From assembly GCF_010731295.1 (NCBI RefSeq), contig NZ_AP022579.1:3286001-3350000 (forward strand): DNA of 64,000 bases, read 5' to 3'. This stretch comes from Mycolicibacterium boenickei (lineage in GTDB: Bacteria; Actinomycetota; Actinomycetes; Mycobacteriales; Mycobacteriaceae). Position 1 is the first letter of the stretch. Each line of letters starts with the position of its first letter. A program made the translations under genes and the position numbers. Positions 1 through 8,493 of the stretch are shown here, in pieces. The notes beneath the pieces are model-generated. The model had not been told where the DNA came from. It saw nothing but the letters and a program-made list of their open reading frames with translations, and searched no databases.

Positions 1-33
1 CCGGAGGCCCGTACTCGGGGCAGACGGCGGCCT

Positions 34-1059
34 TCACCGGTAATCGGTGGATTCGGCGAGTTCGGCGGCAGATCGCATCAGCTCGGTGACCACCGGTCCG
101 AAGGCCAGCAGCTTCTCGTCGTCGCCGGCCCGCTGAAAACCCTGCTCCAGGACGATCGCCAGCTTCCACTTCGCCAGCACCAGGTAGTAGTCCAGATCGT
201 CGACCTGGCGTCCGGACACCTTCGCGTAGTGGGCGACGACGTCGTCACGCGAGGGCATTCCGCGCATGTCGACGTAACCCATCTCGGACGGCTCGGGGTT
301 GTCGGGATCGGCCGGCCACGACTGCACCATCCAGGCCAGGTCGAGCTTCGGGTCGCCGACGGTGCCCATCTCCCAGTCCACGATCGCGGCCATCGTGGCC
401 GGGGCGCCGTGGCGGTACATGACGTTGGCGAACTGGTAGTCCCCGTGCATCAGGCCGGGGATGAAGTCGAGCGGTTTGTGCGCCCGAAGCCACTCCGTGG
501 CCACCTCGAGCCCGGGCAACTCACGGTTCTTGATCCGGTCGAGGAAGCCGATCCAGCGGGAGACCTGGCGTTCGTGGAAGCCGTCCGGCCGCCCGAGGTC
601 GCCCAGCCCCTTGGCCTGCCAGTCGACCTTGGACAGCAGCGCTATACCTTCGGCCAGTTGATAACTCAACCCGGGTCGGGTGCTCAGGTCGGTGTCGAAC
701 GGCTCAGGCCAGCGGCCGTGGGTGTCCATGGGGGACCAGCCGTCGACGAAGCCCATCAGATAGAACGGCCGGCCCAGCACCTGCGGATCGGCGCACACCC
801 CGACCGCGGCGGTATGCGGGACGTCGGTGCCGTCGAGCGCCTCGATGATGCGCCATTCCCGCAGAATCCCCTTGTCCCGATCTGGTGGAGCGCCCGCGGG
901 CGGCATCCGCAGCACACAGGTGTGCTCGCCGCGGCGGATCTCATAGATGACGTTCTGGGTGCCGCCGGACAGGAAGCGGGCCTCCAGGGGCTCTCCCTTG
1001 CCGGCCAGCCCCGCGTTGTCCATCCAATCGGCAAGGCGCGCCGAGTTGATCTCACTCAC
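34..1059 (-). CDS. APH-like phosphotransferase family protein
   Basis: A 341-residue protein of the aminoglycoside/choline kinase-like fold. An N-terminal nucleotide-loop-like SGGTQN lies near residue 31, the Brenner-type catalytic motif HGDYQFANV near residue 203, and the metal-binding VDWEMGTVGDPKLDLAW about 25 residues later. In mycobacteria this subfamily is usually found beside acyl-CoA dehydrogenases, as here, and resembles the kinase part of ACAD10/11, which phosphorylates hydroxyacyl-CoA. A role on a hydroxylated acyl intermediate is therefore more likely than antibiotic resistance. The GTG start overlaps the stop of the upstream dehydrogenase (GTGA), so the two are translationally coupled. 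The substrate is unknown. Confidence 0.9.
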   Translation of the reverse strand: MSEINSARLADWMDNAGLAGKGEPLEARFLSGGTQNVIYEIRRGEHTCVLRMPPAGAPPDRDKGILREWRIIEALDGTDVPHTAAVGVCADPQVLGRPFYLMGFVDGWSPMDTHGRWPEPFDTDLSTRPGLSYQLAEGIALLSKVDWQAKGLGDLGRPDGFHERQVSRWIGFLDRIKNRELPGLEVATEWLRAHKPLDFIPGLMHGDYQFANVMYRHGAPATMAAIVDWEMGTVGDPKLDLAWMVQSWPADPDNPEPSEMGYVDMRGMPSRDDVVAHYAKVSGRQVDDLDYYLVLAKWKLAIVLEQGFQRAGDDEKLLAFGPVVTELMRSAAELAESTDYR

Positions 1060-2357
1060 AGGTTCCCCACCTCGGCTTCGAGATACTCGGCGAACTTCGC
1101 CTGCGCGGCCTCACGCTTGCGGGGTATCCACTCGGTGGGCCAGGTGTCGGTGGTGGGCTGGTAGTCACGCAACACTTGCCGGGCGACGGTGGTCTTGTGC
1201 ACCTCGGTCGGTCCGTCGGCCAGTCCCATCACCGCGGCACCGGTGACCATGCCCATGAACGGCATCTCGTTGGTGACACCCAGCGCCCCGTGGACCTGCA
1301 TTGCGCGCCAGGCGATGTCGTGCAGCACGGTGGGCATGGCCACCTTGACCGCCGCGATGTCCTTGCGGACCTTCTTGTAGTCGTTGTACTTGTCGATCTC
1401 CCACGCGGTGTAGAGCACCATCAGCCGGAACTGCAGCAACTGGGCATAGGAGTCGGCGATGTAGCCCTGCACGAACTGCTTGTCGGACAGCCGGCTGCCC
1501 TGGGTCTCGCGGCTCAGCGCGCGTTCACACATCATGTCCAGCGCCTTCTGGGCCAGGCCGATCGTGCGCATCGCGTGGTGAATCCGGCCGCCGCCCAACC
1601 GGGTCTGGGCGATCACAAAGGCTTGTCCCTCGCCGCCCAGCAGCGCCTCGGCCGGCACTCGGACGTTGTCGTAGTGGATCAACGCATGGCTGCCGTGGTT
1701 GTCCGCCTCGCCGTACAGCCCGACATTGCGGACGATCTCGACGCCGGGAGTGTCGGTGGGCACCAGGAACATCGACATGCCCTGGTAGGCGCTGACCTCG
1801 GGATTGGTCACCACCATGACGATCAGGAATGACGCGGTTGCGGCGTTGGAGGAGAAGAACTTCCAGCCGCTTATCACCCAGTCGTCCCCGTCGCGCACCG
1901 CACTGGTGGTGAACAGCGTCGGGTCCGCACCGGCATGCGGTTCGGTCATCGAATAACAGGAGAACAGCTCACCCTCGAGCAGCGGATGCAGGTACTGCTT
2001 CTTCTGCTCCTCGGTGCCGTAGTGCGCGATGATCTCGGCATTGCCCGTGTCGGGGGCCTGACAGCCGAACACGATCGGAGCCCACTGCGAGCGGCCGAGG
2101 ATTTCGTTCAGCAGTGCCAGCTTGAGCTGTCCGTAGCCTTGCCCGCCCAGCTCCGGCCCGAGATGCGTAGCCCACAAGCCCTTTTCGCGCACCTGTGCTT
2201 TGAGTGGGTCGATCGCGTCCCGTCGCTTGCCCTCCAGTTGGGTGAACTGCAGGTGCGGAAAGGCCAGATCGAGCGGTTCGACCTGTTCGGTCACGAATTC
2301 GTCGGCCCAGTCCAGCAATTCCTGATACTGGGGGTCGGTCTCGAAATCCCACGCCAT
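1056..2357 (-). CDS. acyl-CoA dehydrogenase
   Basis: A 433-residue FAD-dependent acyl-CoA dehydrogenase, full length for the family. It has the flavin/substrate segment CYSMTEPHAGADPTLF, a following GWKFFSSNA beta-domain motif, and the C-terminal LADGPTEVHKTTVARQVLRDY, where family members carry the GPxEVH signature. It should introduce a 2,3 double bond into an acyl-CoA. It starts at ATG behind GGAGGA and lies 15 bp downstream of the TetR gene, in a TetR-dehydrogenase-phosphotransferase operon. The pairing with the APH-like protein parallels ACAD10/11, which handle 4-hydroxyacyl-CoA; that comparison is inference. Confidence 0.93.
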   Translation of the reverse strand: MAWDFETDPQYQELLDWADEFVTEQVEPLDLAFPHLQFTQLEGKRRDAIDPLKAQVREKGLWATHLGPELGGQGYGQLKLALLNEILGRSQWAPIVFGCQAPDTGNAEIIAHYGTEEQKKQYLHPLLEGELFSCYSMTEPHAGADPTLFTTSAVRDGDDWVISGWKFFSSNAATASFLIVMVVTNPEVSAYQGMSMFLVPTDTPGVEIVRNVGLYGEADNHGSHALIHYDNVRVPAEALLGGEGQAFVIAQTRLGGGRIHHAMRTIGLAQKALDMMCERALSRETQGSRLSDKQFVQGYIADSYAQLLQFRLMVLYTAWEIDKYNDYKKVRKDIAAVKVAMPTVLHDIAWRAMQVHGALGVTNEMPFMGMVTGAAVMGLADGPTEVHKTTVARQVLRDYQPTTDTWPTEWIPRKREAAQAKFAEYLEAEVGNL

Positions 2358-2372
2358 CGGGGTCCTCCGAAT

Positions 2373-3029
2373 CTAGTTGTCGGTGTTGTTGAAGCCGGTG
2401 ATCATCGCGCCGATATCGCGTGCCACTACGTCGGTGAACGAGTGGTCGCCGAAACTGCCGCCGGCCCAGTGCCGGACGCCTTCGCTGACCAGGATCTGCG
2501 CGAGCCGGGACAGATGGTCCACGTCGACGTGGGTGCCGAGCTTGCCGTCGGCCTGGGCCCGGCGGAACAACTCGCCGAACATGTCGGCGTCCTGCGTATC
2601 CGGGTCGACGTCGCCGGCCAGGATCCGGTGCTCGTGCCGGTACCCCTCCAGGATCGTCTCGACGATCAGATCAGGAGGGTTGCGTGCCATCGACCGCTCC
2701 AGGCTGCGCAGCGCCTCGGTGATGACGGTCATTACGTCGTAATCGCCGACCAGCAGCGATTTCACCCGCTTTTGCGCCAGTCGGGTGGAGGTCAGGCCCA
2801 CCTCGAACAGCACGTCTTCCTTGGCTGGGAAATAGAAGTAGAAGAGGGCGCGGGACACTCCCGCGGCGCGGCAGATGTCGGCGACCGTGGTCTTCGCATA
2901 GCCGTTCGTGCGCCAGAGCGCCATCGCGGCCTGGACCAGATCGCGCTTGGTCCGGTGCGACCGGGCCCGCTGGAATGACGCCCGACGCTGACTGTTGTCA
3001 GCAGTCTCGGTCGTGGTTGCCTTGGGCAT
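2373..3029 (-). CDS. TetR family transcriptional regulator
   Basis: About 218 residues with an N-terminal TetR helix-turn-helix (residues roughly 25-70: TTVADICRAAGVSRALFYFYF) and a helical ligand domain. It is first in the operon with the acyl-CoA dehydrogenase and phosphotransferase, so it probably controls that operon and its own synthesis. ATG at 3029 is preferred; GTG at 3038 would add three residues, and neither has a strong ribosome site. A 6-bp inverted repeat 36-58 bp upstream is a plausible operator. Confidence 0.9.
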   Translation of the reverse strand: MPKATTTETADNSQRRASFQRARSHRTKRDLVQAAMALWRTNGYAKTTVADICRAAGVSRALFYFYFPAKEDVLFEVGLTSTRLAQKRVKSLLVGDYDVMTVITEALRSLERSMARNPPDLIVETILEGYRHEHRILAGDVDPDTQDADMFGELFRRAQADGKLGTHVDVDHLSRLAQILVSEGVRHWAGGSFGDHSFTDVVARDIGAMITGFNNTDN

Positions 3030-3064
3030 ATCCGGCACTTTAACAACGGATTCGGCTATTGGAA

Positions 3065-3087
3065 ATAGTTGACGTTTGTCTAACTAT
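3065..3087. promoter_or_regulatory. candidate operator upstream of TetR gene (ATAGTT-n11-AACTAT)
   Basis: A perfect 6-bp inverted repeat, ATAGTT and AACTAT with an 11-bp spacer, lies 36 bp upstream of the TetR start. The size and place suit an autoregulatory TetR site, but no second copy was seen. Confidence 0.4.
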
Positions 3088-3211
3088 CTCTCTGTTGGCA
3101 CTGCGCTGCGCGGTTGCCGGTCCTGGTTGCCGGGACGCCCCGGGGCGGGCACTATCACCGGCCGGCTGATCGCCGTCGATGGCGGGCTGGCAATGCTCGG
3201 CGGTTGAGGAA

Positions 3212-3226
3212 GAGAATCCTATTCTT
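3212..3226. promoter_or_regulatory. GAGAAT-n3-ATTCTC operator, copy 1
   Basis: GAGAAT CCT ATTCTT, a near-perfect copy of the 15-bp dyad found in many promoters of this window. It lies 118 bp upstream of the P450 gene that starts at 3344. Confidence 0.6.
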
Positions 3227-3300
3227 GCTGCTTGTCGCAGATGGGTTGGGGTCCGGCGTTGACGCACAACCGGTGCTGTGGAAATCTACTATTCATAGAT

Positions 3301-3315
3301 GAGAGCCGCATTCTC
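3301..3315. promoter_or_regulatory. GAGAAT-n3-ATTCTC operator, copy 2 (degenerate left arm)
   Basis: GAGAGC CGC ATTCTC: the right half-site is exact and the left has two mismatches. It ends 28 bp before the P450 start, close to where promoter and transcription start would be expected. Confidence 0.5.
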
Positions 3316-3343
3316 ATACGTGCGGCTGGAACGGGAGTAGCTG

Positions 3344-4624
3344 ATGGCGATCGACCCAACCGGTATCGATTTTTTCCGCGATGAACGATTGGTCGACGAC
3401 CCGTACCCATTCTTCGAGGCGCTGCGGAACAAGTGCCCGGTCACGCGTGAAGACCACTACAACGTCACGATGGTGACCGGCTGGGACGAGGCCGTGCAGG
3501 TCTACAACGACGAGGAAACCTTCTCGTCCTGCCTGTCGGTTACCGGACCGTTCCCGGGCTTCCCGGTCCCGCTGGAGGGGCGTAGCGCCGAAGAGGTGAC
3601 CGCGCTCATCGACAAGCACCGCAACGAACTGCCGTTCAGCGATCAGCTGCCGACCCTGGATCCGCCCACCCATACCGACCACCGCTCGCTGTTGATGCGG
3701 TTGATCACGCCCAAGCGCCTCAAGGAGAACGAGGACGCCATGTGGCAGTTGGCCGACGAGGTCCTCGACAGCTATCTGGCGCCCGGTGGGGGCGAGTTCA
3801 TCAAGGGCTTTGCCGGTCCGTTCACACTGCTGGTGATCGCCGATCTGCTGGGTATCCCAGCCGAGGATCGCGAAGCTTTCGTCAATGGCATCAAACAGAA
3901 TTCCGGCGGCGGCATCGGCAGCACGAGCAAGGAGTCGCTGTCCCACAGCCCGCTCGAGTTCCTCTACGGCCAGTTCTCCGACTACGTGTCGGATCGACGG
4001 GCCAACCCGCGCGACGACGTGCTCACCGGCCTGGCCGAAGCCACGTTCCCCGACGGCAGCATCCCCGACGTCGGCGATGTGGCCCGGGTGGCGACCAACG
4101 TCTTCTCGGCCGGGCAGGAGACCACGGTCCGCCTGCTCAGCACCGCTTTGAAGGTCCTGGGTGAACAGCCCGGGATCCAGCAGCGGCTGCGGGCTGACCG
4201 CAGCCTCATCCCGAACTTCATCGAGGAGGCGCTGCGGATCGAGAGCCCGGTCAAGGGCGACTTCCGGTTGTCGCGCCGCCCCGTGACCATCGGCGAGACC
4301 GAGTTGAACGCCGGCACCACGGTGATGGTGCTCAACGGCGCGGCGAACCGCGATCCGCGGCGATTCGAGGATCCCGACACCTTCGACCCGGCGCGTAAGA
4401 ACGCTCGCCAACATCTGGCATTCGGGCGCGGTATCCACAGCTGCCCGGGCGCTCCGTTGGCGCGTGCCGAAACCCGCGTCGGCATCGAGCGGTTGCTGGA
4501 CCGGACCACCGACATTCGGATCTCCGAGGCCCGGCACGGTTCGGACGGCGACCGCCGCTACGACTACATCCCGACCTTCATCCTCCGCGGGCTGACCGAG
4601 CTGCATCTGGAGTTCGACAGCTGA
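3344..4624 (+). CDS. cytochrome P450 (first of three close paralogues)
   Basis: A soluble bacterial P450 of 426 residues. The I-helix oxygen-activation region reads FSAGQETT, the K-helix ExxR is EALR, and the heme-thiolate loop is AFGRGIHSCPGAPLAR. The segment TPKRLKENEDAMWQLAD is shared almost exactly with the P450s at 33452 and 55768. It should hydroxylate a hydrophobic substrate using electrons from the ferredoxin whose ATG overlaps its stop (TGATG). The start is ATG behind GGGAGTAG. The gene leads a four-gene operon under two GAGAAT-type sites. The CYP family number cannot be given from sequence alone. Confidence 0.95.
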   Translation: MAIDPTGIDFFRDERLVDDPYPFFEALRNKCPVTREDHYNVTMVTGWDEAVQVYNDEETFSSCLSVTGPFPGFPVPLEGRSAEEVTALIDKHRNELPFSDQLPTLDPPTHTDHRSLLMRLITPKRLKENEDAMWQLADEVLDSYLAPGGGEFIKGFAGPFTLLVIADLLGIPAEDREAFVNGIKQNSGGGIGSTSKESLSHSPLEFLYGQFSDYVSDRRANPRDDVLTGLAEATFPDGSIPDVGDVARVATNVFSAGQETTVRLLSTALKVLGEQPGIQQRLRADRSLIPNFIEEALRIESPVKGDFRLSRRPVTIGETELNAGTTVMVLNGAANRDPRRFEDPDTFDPARKNARQHLAFGRGIHSCPGAPLARAETRVGIERLLDRTTDIRISEARHGSDGDRRYDYIPTFILRGLTELHLEFDS

Positions 4625-4818
4625 TGCGGGTCAGGGTCGACGAGGATCGCTGTGCCGGACACGGCATGTGCCTGACGCTGTGCCCCGAGGTCTTCGAGAT
4701 GTCGGACGACGGGTGGGCGGTGGCCGATCCGGAAGAGGTTCCCACCGGGCTAGAGGATGCGGCCCGCGAGGCGATAGCCAACTGCCCGGAACGGGCGATC
4801 AGTGAAATCAACGACTAG
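4624..4818 (+). CDS. [3Fe-4S] ferredoxin of the P450 partner type
   Basis: A 64-residue one-cluster ferredoxin. The binding motif is CAGHGMC near residue 10 (C-x2-H-x2-C) with the final Cys-Pro in NCPERAI near the C terminus. This is the mycobacterial form in which the fourth cysteine position is replaced, giving a [3Fe-4S] cluster. It overlaps the P450 stop by one base and almost certainly feeds electrons to that enzyme. Confidence 0.94.
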   Translation: MRVRVDEDRCAGHGMCLTLCPEVFEMSDDGWAVADPEEVPTGLEDAAREAIANCPERAISEIND

Positions 4819-4833
4819 AGAAAGAGTTTCGTA

Positions 4834-5130
4834 ATGGCATCTGCCAAGGGCTACGTCATCATCACCGAGGACATCAAGGACCCGGCCGGCATGGGCGAGT
4901 ACGCGAAGCTGGCCTCGAAGGCGATGGGCGGGGCCACCATCGTCGCCGTCGATCAGAAGCCCGAGGTGATCGAAGGTGCCTGGCACGGCACCCAGACCGT
5001 GGTGCTGGAGTTCGAGTCGGTCGACGCCGCTCGGGAGTGGTACTACTCCGACGCCTACCAGGCGGCCGCCAAGGTGCGCCAAGGCGCCGCGGAGTGCAAC
5101 GGCGTCATCCTCTCCGGCTTCCCCTCCTGA
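4834..5130 (+). CDS. DUF1330-type small protein
   Basis: A 98-residue protein with the dimeric ferredoxin-like alpha/beta layout of DUF1330: YVIITEDIKDPAGMGEY at the start, then VVLEFESVDAAREWYYSDAYQAA, the usual family core. No catalytic role is established for most members; some are found with catabolic oxygenases. It starts 15 bp after the ferredoxin behind AGAAAGAG, within the P450 operon. Confidence 0.85.
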   Translation: MASAKGYVIITEDIKDPAGMGEYAKLASKAMGGATIVAVDQKPEVIEGAWHGTQTVVLEFESVDAAREWYYSDAYQAAAKVRQGAAECNGVILSGFPS

Positions 5131-5144
5131 CCGGGCCGGCCGCA

Positions 5145-6062
5145 GTGCGGTACAGCATCACCTACCCGATGCACACCCACCCTTACCACCCAGATCTGGT
5201 GAGTGGCAGCGGGGTTGCGGCGATGGCCGCTGCGGCCGAGGCGGCGGGATTCGACGGTTTCGGTTTCACCGACCATCCCGCCCCGTCCCAGCGCTGGCTC
5301 GATGCCGGCGGCCACGACGCACTGGACCCGTTCGTGGCCATGGCTTTTGCCGCGGCGCACACCACGACCCTGCGGCTGGTGCCCAACATCGTGGTGCTGC
5401 CCTATCGGAATCCCTTCGTGGTGGCGAAATCCGGTGCCAGCCTGGACCTGCTGTCCGGTGGCCGGTTCACGTTGGCAGTAGGAGTCGGTTATCTCAAGCG
5501 GGAATTCGCCGCGCTGGGGGTGTCCTACGACGAGCGGGCCGGGCTGTTCGACGAGGCGTTGGAGGTCATCCGCGGTATCTGGACCACCGATGATTACACC
5601 TTCGAGGGCAAGGCCTTCAGCGCCCGCGGTATCACCGCACACCCCCGGCCGGCGGCGAGCCCGCATCCGCCGATCTGGATCGGCGGCAACACGTCTGCCG
5701 CACGTGCGCGGGTGGCCAAGCACGGCGACGGCTGGTGCCCGTTCGCCGCGCCGGCCGGGCTGGCCAAGACCGCGGGAACCGCGGCGATGGATTCACTGGA
5801 CGCCTTGGCGGCCGGTATCGAGGACCTGCGGGCGCGGCTGACCGCGGCCGGTCGCGATCCCGACGGAATCGACATCGTGTTCAACAACTTTGAGGGCGGC
5901 AATCCCGGTGCCGACGATTTCGACGCCGACGCATACCTGGCCGGCGTGGACAAGCTTGCCGCGCTGGGGGTGACCTGGCTGCACGTCACCCTGCCCGGCG
6001 ACAGTCTCGCGCACGCCCTCGAAGCCACCGAGAAATTCGGTCAGACGGTCATCGCTGCCTGA
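5145..6062 (+). CDS. LLM-class F420-dependent oxidoreductase
   Basis: About 305 residues with a luciferase-like TIM barrel. It has the N-terminal AAEAAGFDGFGFTDHP, the LDLLSGGRFTLAVGVGYL segment and PPIWIGGNTSAARAR, all typical of F420-using mycobacterial members. It probably reduces or oxidises a carbonyl or enone with F420. GTG at 5145 begins the conserved region, 14 bp after the DUF1330 stop; an upstream in-frame extension has no family similarity. It is the last gene of the P450 operon and ends in front of a long hairpin. Confidence 0.88.
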   Translation: MRYSITYPMHTHPYHPDLVSGSGVAAMAAAAEAAGFDGFGFTDHPAPSQRWLDAGGHDALDPFVAMAFAAAHTTTLRLVPNIVVLPYRNPFVVAKSGASLDLLSGGRFTLAVGVGYLKREFAALGVSYDERAGLFDEALEVIRGIWTTDDYTFEGKAFSARGITAHPRPAASPHPPIWIGGNTSAARARVAKHGDGWCPFAAPAGLAKTAGTAAMDSLDALAAGIEDLRARLTAAGRDPDGIDIVFNNFEGGNPGADDFDADAYLAGVDKLAALGVTWLHVTLPGDSLAHALEATEKFGQTVIAA

Positions 6063-6091
6063 CGAGGACCGAGCGCGGGCGATGCGGGGCC

Positions 6092-6152
6092 GCCGATTTC
6101 GACGCTGGGGTCGTGCTTCTTCGCTCGAAGCGACCTGGGCGTCGAAAACGGC
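6092..6152. repeat. long intergenic palindrome between convergent genes
   Basis: Arms of 22 bp (6092-6113 and 6131-6152) pair with only a few mismatches and begin and end with GCCG/CGGC. The inner loop can pair again (CTTC/GAAG). It lies between the convergent F420 enzyme and hydrolase genes, so it may act as a bidirectional terminator, or be one of the palindromic intergenic repeats of mycobacterial genomes. Confidence 0.65.
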
Positions 6153-6167
6153 GCAGTGGGAGGGAAC

Positions 6168-6953
6168 CTAGGCCGGCGTGAGGGCTGCGATCGGCGTGGT
6201 CGTCGTGGCGTGCACCAGTAGCTCGGCGAGCTCCCGCGGGCGGCTCAGGAACGGTGAGTGCGACGTGTCGATGGTCAGCTGCTCGACTCCGAGACGTTGG
6301 GTGACCGTGTCGGCCAACCACTTCGGCATCGAACGGTCCTGGGTGCAGCGGATGAAACTGCGGGGTAGATCGGCCGCCCAGAACTGCGGCACCGACACCG
6401 GCGTCACCGTGGTGTCGCCGAACCGCTCGGGGCCCAGACGCTCGAAAGCCCAACGGGCAGTGGCCTCGTCGCAGTCGTGGTAGAAGTACCGCCAGGCGCC
6501 GCCGAAGTCGGCGAAGTGCATGGCACCTTCCTCGTCGAAATGCAGATAGCCCAGCATCTCGCCGACATCACCGTCGAATTCGCCACCCAACTCATCGTCG
6601 GCCGACCGCATGGCCATGGCTTCGGGATATGTCCGGCCCTCCCGGGGCAGTGCCGCGGCCAGATATGCGATGTGACCCACCAGTTCCGGCGCCGCGTCCG
6701 CGGCGAGAGTGGCGTCGAACCCGCCGCCGGAGTGCCCGACGAGGACATCGCCCGGCTGCATCACCTCGACGATCGCGGCCCGCCGGTTGGCCAGCGTCGA
6801 CTCCTCGGCGACCCGAGCGCCGTGCCCGGGCAGGTCTACCGCGACACCGTCATGCCCCAGTTTCTGCAACTCGGCGATGGTGTGTTCCCAGCACCAGGCG
6901 GCATGAAAACCGCCGTGTACGAAGACGAACCGCATGGGCCGGCTATTCGTCAT
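6168..6953 (-). CDS. alpha/beta hydrolase
   Basis: A 261-residue alpha/beta hydrolase. An HGGFHAAWCWE oxyanion-loop motif lies near residue 13, the nucleophile elbow is GHSGGG near residue 74, and the catalytic His lies in DTSHSPFLS near residue 233. The architecture matches the esterase/MEKHLA-independent 'salicylate esterase-like' group of small hydrolases. The start at 6953 overlaps the ferredoxin stop; an internal ATG at 6935 begins closer to the fold. It is the last gene after P450 and ferredoxin, so it may act on the oxidised product. Confidence 0.87.
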   Translation of the reverse strand: MTNSRPMRFVFVHGGFHAAWCWEHTIAELQKLGHDGVAVDLPGHGARVAEESTLANRRAAIVEVMQPGDVLVGHSGGGFDATLAADAAPELVGHIAYLAAALPREGRTYPEAMAMRSADDELGGEFDGDVGEMLGYLHFDEEGAMHFADFGGAWRYFYHDCDEATARWAFERLGPERFGDTTVTPVSVPQFWAADLPRSFIRCTQDRSMPKWLADTVTQRLGVEQLTIDTSHSPFLSRPRELAELLVHATTTTPIAALTPA

Positions 6954-7143
6954 TGATCGAGATCGCCTGCCGCGGGCACTGCCGGACCGCTTCGCGAATC
7001 AGCGCTTCGTTCTCCGGCGTCACGTCTTCCTGCAGGATGTGCAGGTAGTCCTGATCGTCGAGGTCGAACACCTCCGGGATGATGCCCATGCAGACCGCGT
7101 TGCTCTCGCAGATCTCGAAATCGACGTGAACTTTCTTGGTCAT
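6943..7143 (-). CDS. [3Fe-4S] ferredoxin, CxxNxxC variant
   Basis: A 66-residue P450-type ferredoxin with CESNAVC near residue 13 and QCPRQAI near the end. The position usually filled by His is Asn. In mycobacterial P450 ferredoxins this residue varies and is thought to tune the cluster. The ATG overlaps the stop of the P450 gene (TGATG), which fixes both the start and the partner. Confidence 0.93.
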   Translation of the reverse strand: MTKKVHVDFEICESNAVCMGIIPEVFDLDDQDYLHILQEDVTPENEALIREAVRQCPRQAISINDE

Positions 7144-8345
7144 CACCTCAACACCTTCACCGGCACATGTGAATACCCCGCCACGTTCTGCATGTGAACC
7201 CGTTGCAGCTGATCCCATTTCACTTCGTAGCGCGGCATGAAGTCGAGTAGCTTCTCCAGGGCGATTGCGCTCTCCATGCGGGCCAGGGCGGCCCCCAGAC
7301 AGCTGTGGATGCCGTAGCCCAGGCCCAGGTTCTGTGCCTCCGTGCGGTCACGCTCGATGTCGAAGGTGTCGGCATCGGTGAACGCGTCGGGATCGCGGTT
7401 GGCCGCGGCACTGATCAGGAACACCGCCTTGCCGGCCGGGATGGTCCCGCTGGGCACGTGGGCTTCCTTGAGCGTGTAGCGGACGTTGTACTGCACCGGG
7501 CCCTCGAAACGCAGCAGCTCCTCGACCGCGGCCGGAATCTTCTCGCGGTCGTCGAGCAGCTTCTGCCACTGCTCGGGGTTACGCGCGAAGAGCACCATCG
7601 CGGTGCCGACGAGTTTGGTGACGGTCTCAGCACCCGCACCGCCGAGGAGGGTGGCGAATCCGGTGATCTCGATATCGTCGAGGCGGCGCATCTGGCCGTC
7701 CTCGCCGGGGATCTCGGCGGCGATCAGCCGGCTGATCATGTCGTCCTGCGGGTCTTCGCGGCGCTTCTGCACCAGCCCGTAGTAGTAGATGCCGGTGTCG
7801 ATGTTGGCCTGCATGCCGGCCTCGGAGTAGCCGATCTGCCCCGGCTCGCGGGACAGGCTGATATCGATCCAGTGCCGGACCTGCTGGCGGTACTCAGGGT
7901 CGACGCCGGCCATCCGGGTGATGACCTCGACCGGGAACGGGCCCGAGAAATCCTGGACCACATCGAATTCGTCGGAGCCGATCTTCCCGAGGAAGTGATC
8001 GATCTGCTCGACGATGGTGTCGCGCTGGGACTGGATCATGCGCGGGGTGAACGCCTTGTTCAGCAGGCTGCGCATGTGCCGATGATCGGGCGGGTCCATG
8101 AAGATGATCGACTTCTGCGGTGGCTCGTCGCTCTGCACCATGGCCAGGTCGCAGCCACGTGACGAGGAGAACGCCTCGTGGTCCTTCAACGCCGCCGCCA
8201 CGTCCTCGTGCCGGGTCAGGGCGTAGAAGTCGGAGTCCTCGTTGTAATACAACGGCGCGTCCTGGCGCATCCGGCGGTACATGTCGAACGGGTTGTTGAA
8301 GAACTCCTCGGAGAACGGATCGAAGATCACCTGGGCCTTGGTCAT
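7143..8345 (-). CDS. cytochrome P450
   Basis: A 400-residue P450. The I-helix is LGGAGAETVTK, the K-helix ELLR, and the heme loop LGYGIHSCLGAALAR; the usual Phe that starts the loop is Leu. ATG at 8345 follows AAGGAGGAG and is preferred over an extension of 16 residues with no homology. It is followed by its ferredoxin and a hydrolase. Its upstream region lacks the GAGAAT operator and instead carries repeated ACTGTT/AACAGT half-sites, so it is probably controlled separately from the other P450s. Confidence 0.94.
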   Translation of the reverse strand: MTKAQVIFDPFSEEFFNNPFDMYRRMRQDAPLYYNEDSDFYALTRHEDVAAALKDHEAFSSSRGCDLAMVQSDEPPQKSIIFMDPPDHRHMRSLLNKAFTPRMIQSQRDTIVEQIDHFLGKIGSDEFDVVQDFSGPFPVEVITRMAGVDPEYRQQVRHWIDISLSREPGQIGYSEAGMQANIDTGIYYYGLVQKRREDPQDDMISRLIAAEIPGEDGQMRRLDDIEITGFATLLGGAGAETVTKLVGTAMVLFARNPEQWQKLLDDREKIPAAVEELLRFEGPVQYNVRYTLKEAHVPSGTIPAGKAVFLISAAANRDPDAFTDADTFDIERDRTEAQNLGLGYGIHSCLGAALARMESAIALEKLLDFMPRYEVKWDQLQRVHMQNVAGYSHVPVKVLR

Positions 8346-8381
8346 TCGCTGGCTCCTCCTTCGCGGCGGGCTGGGCCGGAA

Positions 8382-8441
8382 GTGTCGTGACACGTTACGG
8401 GAAACTGTTGAACTGTAACGCTAACAGTAATCCTGTTGACA
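8382..8441. promoter_or_regulatory. cluster of inverted repeats upstream of P450 gene
   Basis: GTGTC-GT-GACAC (8382-8393), CGTTAC/GTAACG arms (8393-8398, 8415-8420), ACTGTT (8404-8409) and AACAG-TAATC-CTGTT (8423-8437) lie within 60 bp upstream of the P450 start. This dense dyad array is a likely repressor or activator site; the binding protein is unknown. Confidence 0.5.
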
Positions 8442-8493
8442 GTGTTTGAAAAGCACAAAATAGGTTCTGATCAGGTCGTGATGTCCGGCTCGG

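Larger units (their letters stand above)
3030..3343. other. divergent intergenic region between TetR and P450 operons
   Basis: About 310 bp between divergent starts. It holds the TetR-side inverted repeat at 3065-3087 and two GAGAAT/ATTCTC sites at 3212-3226 and 3301-3315 on the P450 side. No gene is recognised here; the short frames lack family motifs. Confidence 0.6.

Noticed and set aside
34..1059. Aminoglycoside resistance gene
   Set aside because: The kinase fold is present, but coupling to an acyl-CoA dehydrogenase points to the metabolic ACAD10/11-like subgroup.
3314..4606. Long minus-strand frame opposite the first P450
   Set aside because: It is the mirror of a P450 with all catalytic motifs; the antisense product shows no recognisable domain.
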